In this document: positions 6,286 to 11,231 of the stretch, in pieces | Numbering within the stretch: the first letter of the stretch is position 1 | How the letters are laid out: each line of letters begins with the position of its first letter | Assembly (NCBI GenBank): GCA_000310025.1 | Contig: FN649738.1 | Span: 2,386,348-2,397,578 of the forward strand | Source of the DNA: Ectocarpus siliculosus | Lineage: Eukaryota; Sar; Phaeophyceae; Ectocarpales; Ectocarpaceae | Reading direction: 5' to 3' | Length of the DNA: 11,231 nt | The notes under the pieces: generated by a model | The model's database searches: none | The model's input: the letters and a program-made list of their open reading frames with translations, nothing else | What the model was told of the DNA's origin: nothing | Made by a program: the position numbers and the translations under genes

Positions 6286-7932
6286 CTGTTGCAAGGAGTT
6301 CATTCGGGGGGCAAAGAGATAGCGGCTTCAAGAGGGGGCCGCGAGGATAGCGACCGTCGGTAAACTGACGTTTCGTATCACAACAACGTGCTCGATTATT
6401 GGTTTCATCAACGGACAAGACCCCACACCTCCTCATCTCCCTCTTTTCCTCCCAGGATTATTTTATGTCACCGTCACAACTACCGACCTTGTACGTGAGG
6501 GTCGTCCAAGATTGCCACACGTTCTGCCGCGCAGGGCCACCCGCCCTTACTATATCACTCTAGTGGGAGGTTGTGTGTGGTGAAAAGTGCAATGGACTCC
6601 GTCTACGGTGTGGTTCGATTGTCTTCCAATCTCTGGGGGGGTAGAAAACTGTTACAGCAGGTCATGCTCCATCTACGAGCTAAGCGATCTGTCCGCGAAA
6701 GAAACCACGATTCATATGTAAACATTCCACTCTCCAAGCGTGCGAATACCTGAACGCAGAGAAAGGGACCGACATGGGGATGACACAAACAGTCCCAAAG
6801 AGCCGTTTGTCGACCAGGGAGCAGACTATTCGTCTCCCCTTTCTTTTTTTTATATATTTCTTTGGTGCCACCACTAACCTTTCGCTTCGCGTAGTGCGTT
6901 TCGTACCCATAAACTTCAAGGGAACGCCCCATACAATGTTTTCGAGCACATTCCTGTCAAAAGCGAGCACAAGAGGGCAAACGAGGAGATGGAGGTACGA
7001 AGAGTGCGAAGGCGTCAAAACATCGCGTTTACAACGCCATGATCCCGTATTGAGGCAAAGGATTCGAGACAAGCCGGTGTCCGATCAAGCGACTACCCAC
7101 TGCCAAGTGCCTACAATACGAGTGTCAAGGCGGCCATTTCGTGAATAAAGGCACATGTACGTTCCGTAAAGACAACGAAATTAATCAGACACCATTATTA
7201 GACACCGAATCGTGTTCGACAAAACACGGACACGTGGGTGCCTGATAGGAAGGAGGTCGGCGTACTAGAAAAAGAAGACAGACAGTATTCCAGAAGAATC
7301 ACGATGTCTCGCTTGGTGTAGAGTCCGTCGATCCCACCATGACACGACAAATCACGGCACACGGTGTATCGTTCGAGGTTGGGCATCCCTCGCAAGTAGT
7401 GAATCAGACACGCGCAGAGACCCACAAGCCCAACTTGGAAGCCGCCACACAAGTCTGGTGAAACGGAATTCGTTCTTTACGCTGGACAAAAACACGGGCA
7501 CGACGAGAACAATTGTTGCGTGCGCCTATCCACGAAGAAGATGGACCTCACCGTGCACAGGTACATGTTGCCTCCAGAGGATAACGCCTCGACAGTTCCA
7601 GAGGACCCAACCGCGTTGAAACGGTATCCCGTTTCATGTTTGCACTTGCCGCACATCGGGAGGACCCAGGGAGCGTCCGGATGACAGATGTGGTACACAA
7701 TCTGGTATTGCGAGGGCATATTCGCGCGCGGGGATGTGCGGAGACGGAGGACGGGTGGCAGGGAAAGAGAGGCCCTCACCGTGGTGATTCGGGCGTAGGT
7801 ACAGGGATGGTGATTGCTTGCTCCGGCAGAGCCTTCCTCTCGTGAGGATAGGCGCGAGCACGATTTCGCGCGTTTCTGTTTGAGTCCGAAACATGTGATA
7901 CAAGGGGCTGCGAAGGGTACATCTGACGCACA
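6157..7932 (-). CDS. Gene C: Cys/His-rich unrecognised multi-exon gene
   Basis: Candidate exons in order are about 7932-7780, 7701-7552, 7481 to about 7404, 7264-7193, 6953-6879, 6749-6603, 6559-6488 and 6285-6157. All use GT-AG sites and most boundaries are phase 0. The N-terminal part carries Cys/His pairs (PCITCFGLKQKRAKSC, CHPDAPW, MCGKCKHE, MYLC, FHQTC) spaced as in zinc-binding domains, but I cannot assign a known finger type. The C-terminal part ends in poly-Glu followed by MVDAGIASRSAPSFGSSDY and a stop. Two joints are unresolved. The 7481 exon meets a TGA at 7404-7406 unless a donor inside it is used, and the 6749 exon meets a TAG at 6603-6605 unless it too is spliced earlier. So this may be two genes, or one with wrong internal ends. 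A start at ATG 7719 is the alternative to the upstream exon. Confidence 0.35.
6225..6285. repeat. CCT/AGG triplet microsatellite
   Basis: On the plus strand there are some 18-20 CTC/TTC units, broken by a few T and G changes. On the minus strand these are the GAG/GAA codons of the poly-Glu exon. Confidence 0.9.
6488..6559 (-). CDS. Gene C candidate exon, 24 codons
   Basis: The acceptor is TTTTCACCACACACAACCTCCCACTAG, shown at 6561-6560. The donor TACAAG|GTCGGT is weak. The phase-0 reading is SDIVRAGGPARQNVWQSWTT, then LTYK. A second frame (CAAERVAILDDPH, donor GTACAA) is at least as protein-like but lacks a good acceptor. Confidence 0.3.
6603..6749 (-). CDS. Gene C candidate exon, 48 codons to TAG
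   Basis: The acceptor is GTCCCTTTCTCTGCGTTCAG. It joins the 6879 exon in phase 0 across a 129-base intron. The reading is VFARLESGMFTYESWFLSR, then TDRLARRWSM, to TAG at 6603-6605. The TAG lies only 43 bases before the next strong acceptor. Either this is the true end of a gene or the exon ends earlier at an unrecognised donor. Confidence 0.4.
   Translation of the reverse strand, partial: VFARLESGMFTYESWFLSRTDRLARRWSMTCCNSFLPPQRLEDNRTTP
6879..6953 (-). CDS. Gene C candidate exon, 25 codons
   Basis: A long pyrimidine-rich acceptor (TGTGCTCGCTTTTGACAG) and a donor CGAAAG|GTTAGT frame exactly 75 bases. The phase-0 reading is ECARKHCMGRSLEVYGYETH, then YAKRK. An alternative frame (NVLENIVWGVPLKFMG) is also open. 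Confidence 0.4.
7193..7264 (-). CDS. Gene C candidate exon, 24 codons
   Basis: The acceptor is excellent (GTCTGTCTTCTTTTTCTAG). The donor ATG|GTGTCT is modest. The phase-0 reading is YADLLPIRHPRVRVLSNTIR, then CLIM. Other frames stay open too, so the frame is provisional. Confidence 0.3.
7404..7481 (-). CDS. Gene C exon, His/Cys motif, stop or internal donor
   Basis: The acceptor GTTTTTGTCCAG follows a 70-base intron. The phase-0 frame reads RKERIPFHQTCVAASKLGLW and reaches TGA at 7404-7406. A second frame over 7260-7450 is also protein-like (YLRGMPNLERYTVCRDLSC), so an internal donor or another acceptor may be used. If the TGA is real, the product is a small protein of about 80 residues from ATG 7719. 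Confidence 0.35.
   Translation of the reverse strand, partial: RKERIPFHQTCVAASKLGLWVSARV
7552..7701 (-). CDS. Gene C exon with CGKC motif
   Basis: The acceptor is CGCAATACCAG and the donor is TGCACG|GTGAGG, an excellent site. It codes 50 residues in phase 0 with strong codon bias: IVYHICHPDAPWVLPMCGKC, then KHETGYRFNAV, and MYLCT at the end. If transcription starts in the CT-rich stretch upstream, the ATG at 7719 would give a first exon of 56 codons in the same frame. Confidence 0.5.
7780..7932 (-). CDS. Gene C possible first visible exon, Cys-rich
   Basis: The donor is ACCACG|GTGAGG after 7780. The frame is open from a TGA at about 7944. It contains a C-x2-C-x11-C group (CITCFGLKQKRAKSC) and further Cys and His near its end (NHHPCTYARITT). 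It joins the next exon in phase 0 across a 78-base, very CT-rich intron. The 5' end was not fixed. An opposite-strand frame over the same bases is equally open. Confidence 0.3.
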
Positions 7933-8086
7933 CACTTTAGCTCAGCTCGAATCCCCTGGAGCCAGATCAATACAATGCCAGGCCGCCGAAAGTGGATACC
8001 CTGAATACTTCCCCGAGAGGCTGAGAGCGTACGCAACGAATGCGTGCAGCCGAGCCATGATAAACGCCGTCAGCGCTCAAGCTTAG
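7814..8086 (+). other. Plus-strand open frame in the gap between genes C and D
   Basis: The frame is open for 90 codons to TAG at 8084-8086 and reads like protein near its end (AAESGYPEYFPERLRAYATN, then ACSRAMINAVSAQA). There is no upstream ATG; an AG acceptor at 7829 could begin an exon. It ends 23 bases from the gene D stop on the other strand. The minus strand is also open here, including candidate gene C sequence, so coding on the plus strand is unproven. Confidence 0.25.
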
Positions 8087-8109
8087 CAAACATCAGGGTA
8101 CACCGCGGA

Positions 8110-8247
8110 CTACTCTATGGTGTACTCGTGAAACTGCTGCGGCGACCGACTCGCCATCATGGTGGAGTACTTGGCCTTGCTGAGCGTTTCGAAGCTGTAT
8201 CCCTTCTCGGCGCAGATTGCCTTGAAGGATGCCGCCGTCGACAACAC
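8110..8247 (-). CDS. Gene D terminal exon, 45 codons
   Basis: The acceptor is CCTTGTTGAAAACAG and the stop is TAG at 8110-8112. It reads [20 protein letters not shown], then [19 protein letters not shown], ending HEYTIE. Almost every codon ends in G or C, and the two other open frames lack this bias. It follows the 8418 donor in phase 0 across a 170-base intron. Confidence 0.6.
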   Translation of the reverse strand: MLSTAASFKAICAEKGYSFETLSKAKYSTMMASRSPQQFHEYTIE

Positions 8248-11231
8248 CTGTTTTCAACAAGGAACCGAAGAAAAAGCTCACACAGCGAAATTGCTGTCAA
8301 CACACAGCAACGAGGGAGGATAAACAACGAACGGTGGGCACCCCCTCCCTCCAACACAAGTGCTAGTTAGCAACCTAGGTACACATGCGTGCGAAAAGCG
8401 CCTGGGTCCTGACTCACGCAAAACATCCCGAGTCTGCTCTTGTGTACCAGCTCCGCCACCAATTTCAGGGATGGGCGCCAGGGTTACGCTTGACGTTTTC
8501 AGACCAACATTATCACGATTGAGGAGTCGTCTCCGCTCAACGTGTATGGTTCCAAACAACCGTAGTGTTCGTGTGTGCCTTGCGTGCGTCACGACAAAAA
8601 CCGTGGGAGCCCCTCCGTCCAGACTACGCGTACGCTAGCTGTTGTGCATGTTCTTATGCCAATGGGCTCGCAACGCTTCCAAAAGTATCGTGAACCTTCC
8701 TCTTCCCGTCGGGTGTCCATGCAGCAGCAGTCTCATCGACAACGATGTCCCCTTTAACGATATCTTTGAGTTCCGGGTCCGCCTCTCCTCCCGGGGACAC
8801 CGTCTCTCCGTCATTTTCCTAGAGTAAAATACGGTTAGACCGGATGGATTCAAAGTTTTGTGAGGGAATTCGTTCGTTCGTTCGTTCGTACATTCCAAAA
8901 ACGAGGGCCAGTTGGCGACAGTATTACCGTGGTTCAGACGAATGTGATGGTCGGCAACTCAAAGAAGGTCTTCAACAAACGGCACAAGATGTCGTGGGGG
9001 TCACTGCACTACCTTGATTAAGCACATTCCAGGTTCGACATGGACGGGAGAGGCAAGGACAATGCTTGGCGCATCAATTCCTCTTCAGTGATGATCTCTA
9101 CCAAATGGACTTAATTGTGATGCACCCACACGACCACGCGCTGCCTACGCACGACCGGGGTACAGACCGTCAATTCTGCCCTCTGCACGTCAAACCCGAG
9201 TCCCTCGCAAAACTCGCAAAGCTCGAGCTACTCAATGTTTTGTACTGCTCCGATACTACAACAAAATGCCGAACCGAATGAGATTCAGCGCCGCACTGGT
9301 TGCTTCACTGACACTTCTGTCTTTCTCCTTTGGGTCACATAAGATTGCGACAAACAAACTCTCATCGTCCTCCAGCATGTAAGCTGCACGTCGCGCGGTA
9401 GGCCACCTGGATCCTCTGCCCAGGTAATGCCCGTGTGGGATAGGGGATGGCTCTTAACGCGACGGACAGGCAGCAGGGTGGGGGCGACGGGGTGGGGGGT
9501 GGGGGGTGGGGGGTCCGACGGTGAAGGAACCAAAGAGCAAGTTCAACACAGCAGCGGCGACGGTGGCAGCAGTACTTACGACTTTCGACGAGCATTGGTT
9601 CACGGCTTTCATCTCCCTCTTCACCCACGCAAAAGGTATACCGACTCCGGAGCACACGGCTGGCGAGACAATCTTTCATTACGAACAGGTGATGGTCAGG
9701 TTTATCACAGAGACTTGTCGGTCTGACAACAGTTGCAGATTAGCAATGATGGCCCAAAAACAATACAACGGAGTACACATTCGGCTGCCCTCGGGTCGTC
9801 CATGCTTTTACAAACTTTTTAAAACCTGCATCTTTCTCAGACGATTGACCCGCAGCATATATAATATCTGCGCTCAAGGAGTCCTACTTGCTTCTCTCCG
9901 GAGAACCAACAGTTGGTACTCGCACCTGGAGAGCTCGCGACCGGCCCCAGGGGAAAACTGTGCCAAGACTCTTCCGAATCGGGTGAGATGAGCCTTTGCC
10001 TCTGCGGAGTGCAGCGTTCCCAGGAGGCAGGGACGTGAGCGCGCGTGGGAACGACAACACCAGGGTATCGAGGGGAGAATGAGGTACGCGCCACCATATA
10101 TGCGTAGTTTGGGTTATCTTTGCCCGACTGCATGGCCGCAACCCATCAAAAATATACGAGCACGAACATATGGCGCACCTTCGGACTTCCCCGCTCTTCG
10201 TCGCTGTCCTCCCCATCCTCCTCGCTTCCGTTGGTCTCCGGCGCACTAATAACCTGGTTGCGCTCCCCCTTCTCCCCTGTCTGTGGCTCTTCCTTTTGAC
10301 CCCTCTCTCCTGCCTCCTCTTCCTCCTCTTCCTCCCCCCCCCCTCCCGCTTTCTCTTCCTCAGTTCCCTTCCCCTTCTCCTTCCCCTTCCCCTTCCCCTT
10401 CTCCTTTTCCTTCCACTTGCCCTTCCCCTTCCACTTCTCCTTCCCCTTCCCCTGATCCTTCCCCTCCCCCTGCTCCTTCTCCTTTTCCTTCTCCTTGCCC
10501 TTCCCCTTCCACTGCTCCTTCCCCTTCCCCTGGTCCTTCTCCTTCTCCTTCCCCTTCTCCACCACCTCTTGAACCTCGTCCTGGGTCTTCTCCTCTTCCT
10601 CGTCCTCGTCCGACTCCCTCTTCTCCAGTTCCTCATGGTCCTCCTCGCCGTTGACTCTGACTTGCACGGCTGAAGCCGCCGCCGCCTTGGGAAAAAAGAG
10701 GAATACAGCAGTTGTTGCCGTAAAGCGTGACTTACAATATGCGTTCTTAATGGCGGGCCTCTCTATTTGATAGTGACGTGCGGAATATTTTCAAAACACA
10801 GGGTACACATATGACGATCTTCACCTCCTTCTTGGAACTTCCTCCCGCCTGCTCTTCCTCCTCTTCGTCGTCTTCCCGCCCCCCCCTCTCTTCTTCCTTG
10901 CCCTTGTCCTCCTCCTTCCCCTTCTCTGCCTCCTTTCCGTTCTCCTCCTCCTCCCCCTTCTCTTCCTCCTCCTCCCTCTCCCGTGGTGTTTCGTCGTCAT
11001 TGCCCATGACTCCGACTTGAACGGCTGCAGCCGCCGCCGCCGCCTTGGAGCAAAAATAGGAATACAGCAGTTGTTGTCGTAAAGCGTGACTTAAAATATG
11101 CGTTCTTAGTGGCGTGCCTCTCTATTTGATAGTGGAGTGAGGAATACTTTCAAAACGCAGGGTACACATACGACGATCTTCACCTCCTTCTTGGAGCTCC
11201 TGCCCCCCGTGTCCTCTTCCTCCTCCTCCAC
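8110..11231 (-). CDS. Gene D: unrecognised multi-exon gene with tandem Glu/Lys-rich exons
   Basis: The gene enters from the right edge and ends at TAG 8110-8112. Exons in order are 11231-11184 (partial), 11043-10825, 10685-10179, 10001 or 9999 to 9926, 9722-9580, 9383-9260, 9003-8940, 8818-8696, about 8450-8418 and 8247-8110. Phases agree at every joint although the frames differ: 0-0 for the repeat exons, then 0-2, 2-1, 1-2, 2-0, 0-0, 0-0 and 0-stop. That chain is the main evidence. The N-terminal visible part is a long charged repeat (Glu, Lys, Gly). The C-terminal about 230 residues look globular, with no signal peptide and no membrane segment. I do not recognise the family. Weak points are the donor GTCTGA at 8939, the donor GTTCAC at 8695 and the acceptor before 8450. 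The gene might instead end at TGA 8934-8936. Confidence 0.5.
8418..8450 (-). CDS. Gene D short exon, about 11 codons, 5' end uncertain
   Basis: The donor is perfect (TTTTGC|GTGAGT) and the phase-0 frame before it is protein-like ([19 protein letters not shown]). The frame opens only after a TAA at 8484-8486. The only AG that fits phase 0 and keeps a fair length is GCGGAG at 8452-8451, and it lacks a pyrimidine tract. A non-standard acceptor or a lesion is possible. Confidence 0.35.
8696..8818 (-). CDS. Gene D exon, 41 codons
   Basis: The acceptor is excellent (CGGTCTAACCGTATTTTACTCTAG, within 8842-8819) with a branch-like CTAAC. The phase-0 reading has [19 protein letters not shown], then [19 protein letters not shown]. 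Codon bias is strong. The donor AAG|GTTCAC is weak; the unspliced frame stops 14 codons on. The VVDE-x4-W motif loosely recalls a motif in PiggyBac-type transposase domains, but that is only a resemblance. Confidence 0.5.
8869..8888. repeat. TTCG tetranucleotide repeat, 5 units
   Basis: Five perfect TTCG units lie inside the proposed intron between the 8940 and 8818 exons of gene D. Confidence 0.9.
8940..9003 (-). CDS. Gene D exon, 21 codons (or terminal exon to TGA 8934)
   Basis: The acceptor is AAGGTAGTGCAG. Phase 2 in matches the previous exon. It reads [20 protein letters not shown], then F. The only phase-0 donor is GTCTGA, which is poor. If it is not used the frame reads one more residue and stops at TGA 8934-8936, ending the gene here. 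Confidence 0.4.
9260..9383 (-). CDS. Gene D exon, 40 codons
   Basis: The acceptor is GCGCGACGTGCAG. Phase 1 in matches the previous exon. It reads [20 protein letters not shown], then [20 protein letters not shown]. The donor TT|GTAGTA gives phase 2 out; without it the frame stops at TAG 9256-9258. The pattern of hydrophobic residues suggests two helices. Confidence 0.5.
9489..9514 (+). repeat. GGGGGGT heptamer array
   Basis: Four G-runs (4 to 6 G) are separated by single T. The plus strand fits a G-quadruplex pattern. On the minus strand it is a C-rich stretch within the proposed 196-base intron of gene D (9579-9384). Confidence 0.9.
9580..9722 (-). CDS. Gene D exon, 47 codons
   Basis: The acceptor is CAACTGTTGTCAG and the donor is AAAGTC|GTAAGT, a consensus site. 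Phase 2 in, phase 1 out. It codes [20 protein letters not shown], then [10 protein letters not shown], then [16 protein letters not shown] phase-0 reading of the 3' part ([16 protein letters not shown]) has good codon bias but would need a different acceptor. Confidence 0.5.
9926..10001 (-). CDS. Gene D exon, 24-25 codons
   Basis: The acceptor region CTGCACTCCGCAGAG offers two adjacent AGs. Use of the second (start 9999) gives phase 0, which fits the repeat exon before it. The donor is CTCTCCAG|GTGCGA, phase 2. The reading is [20 protein letters not shown], then RELS. Two other frames are open but have poorer composition. Confidence 0.5.
10179..10685 (-). CDS. Gene D repeat exon, copy 1 (169 codons, expanded)
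   Basis: The acceptor is CTCTTTTTTCCCAAG and the donor CCGAAG|GTGCGC; phase 0 at both ends. It begins [16 protein letters not shown], the same head as copy 2, and ends EERGSPK. The middle is a [13 protein letters not shown] repeat made by a GGGGAA/GGAGAA array, which explains its greater length. It is highly charged, so probably disordered or a single charged helix. The unspliced frame would end at 10146. Confidence 0.6.
10361..10570. repeat. CCCCTT/CTCCTT hexamer array (GGGGAA on the minus strand)
   Basis: An interrupted array based on CCTTCC and CTCCTT units covers about 200 bases. Read on the minus strand it codes Lys-Gly and Lys-Glu repeats of exon copy 1. A poly-C run (10334-10343) lies just to its left. 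Confidence 0.9.
10825..11043 (-). CDS. Gene D repeat exon, copy 2 (73 codons)
   Basis: The acceptor is TTTTTGCTCCAAG and the donor is GGAG|GTGAAG; phase 0 at both ends. It starts with an Ala run ([16 protein letters not shown]), continues with Glu/Lys-rich sequence, and ends GGSSKKE. A frame without splicing would run on to a stop at 10747, so the intron reading rests on the donor and on the repeat symmetry. Confidence 0.55.
11184..11231 (-). CDS. Gene D repeat exon, copy 3 (cut by window edge)
   Basis: Only the 3' 48 bases are present, ending KKE|GTGAAG. It codes [16 protein letters not shown]. The end and the following intron match copy 2 closely. Confidence 0.55.

Larger units (their letters stand above)
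10179..11231 (-). repeat. Tandem exon-intron duplication, three copies
   Basis: The intron of 139 bases (10824-10686) and that of 140 bases (11183-11044) match at about nine of ten positions by eye, including GTGAAGATCGTC at the start and ACAACTGCTGTATTCC near the end. The Ala-Val exon heads and Ser-Lys exon ends also match. Spacing between equivalent donors is 359 bases for copies 2 to 3 and 646 for copies 1 to 2. Confidence 0.85.

Noticed and set aside
6680-7148. Overlapping long frames on both strands (130 codons minus, 124 codons plus)
   Set aside because: Only the 75-base segment at 6879-6953 has strong splice signals at both ends; the rest includes AT-rich and pyrimidine-rich intron-like sequence.
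9506-9991. 161-codon plus-strand frame
   Set aside because: It lies opposite two well-phased exons of gene D and runs through the GGGGGGT array; codon bias favours the minus strand.
9884-10636. 250-codon minus-strand frame, almost all Arg/Gly/Lys in its first half
   Set aside because: It is the same GGGGAA repeat read one base out of register with the Lys/Glu frame. The Lys/Glu frame has matching splice sites, shares its head with copy 2, and is the natural coding reading.
10170-10673. Plus-strand frames rich in Leu/Pro/Ser over the hexamer array
   Set aside because: A pyrimidine repeat stays open in every frame because it cannot form stops. No splice sites or non-repeat coding sequence support it. 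The similar Ser-rich plus frame at 10778-11020 is rejected for the same reason.
1-11231. tRNA, rRNA, CRISPR array, phage or virus genes, bacterial operons
   Set aside because: No tRNA B-box within a cloverleaf, no rRNA-like sequence, no spaced direct repeats, and no viral or bacterial coding pattern was seen on either strand.

Overview
The window looks like nuclear DNA of an intron-dense eukaryote. No bacterial-style operon, rRNA, tRNA or CRISPR array was seen. What stands out is many short stretches of GC-ending codons, each bounded by a pyrimidine-rich AG acceptor and a GT donor, with introns of roughly 70-550 bases. Base composition is near 50-55 % GC. Triplet repeats, poly-C/poly-G tracts and runs of charged residues are common. 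This would suit a stramenopile alga (brown-alga-like) or a similar protist, but no gene identifies the lineage, so that is an inference. All exon models were read by eye from codon bias, splice signals and reading-phase agreement; none was checked by homology or transcripts.

Layout. (1) About 252-2580, minus strand, gene A: five candidate exons including a 22-base micro-exon and a repeat-rich exon (Arg/Gln/Ala, then an acidic stretch). (2) 2581-4363 holds no gene I can defend; it has C-runs, a CT-rich belt and weak exon-like pieces. (3) About 4364-5896, plus strand, gene B: four exons whose phases agree across three reading frames, ending in a Gly-rich, basic tail, plus a possible fifth upstream exon. 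(4) About 6157-7932, minus strand, gene C: a Cys/His-rich N-terminal part over exons separated by introns of 70-80 bases, then less certain exons, ending with a poly-Glu exon. (5) 8110 to beyond the right edge, minus strand, gene D: the best-supported gene. A chain of exons in changing frames codes for an unrecognised, probably globular C-terminal region. It is preceded by tandemly duplicated, phase-0 exons coding for Glu/Lys-rich repeats.

Genes C and D point the same way (leftward), with about 180-390 bases between the stop of D and the 5' part of C. That gap carries a 90-codon open frame on the opposite strand. Genes B and C converge on 5897-6156. Nothing in the sequence shows that the four genes act together, and none has a function I can name.

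The most notable structure is the exon array at the right edge. The two complete introns between copies are about 90 % identical, while the exons differ strongly in length because a GGGGAA-type repeat expanded in one of them. The coding strand there is also rich in potential G-quadruplex sequence.
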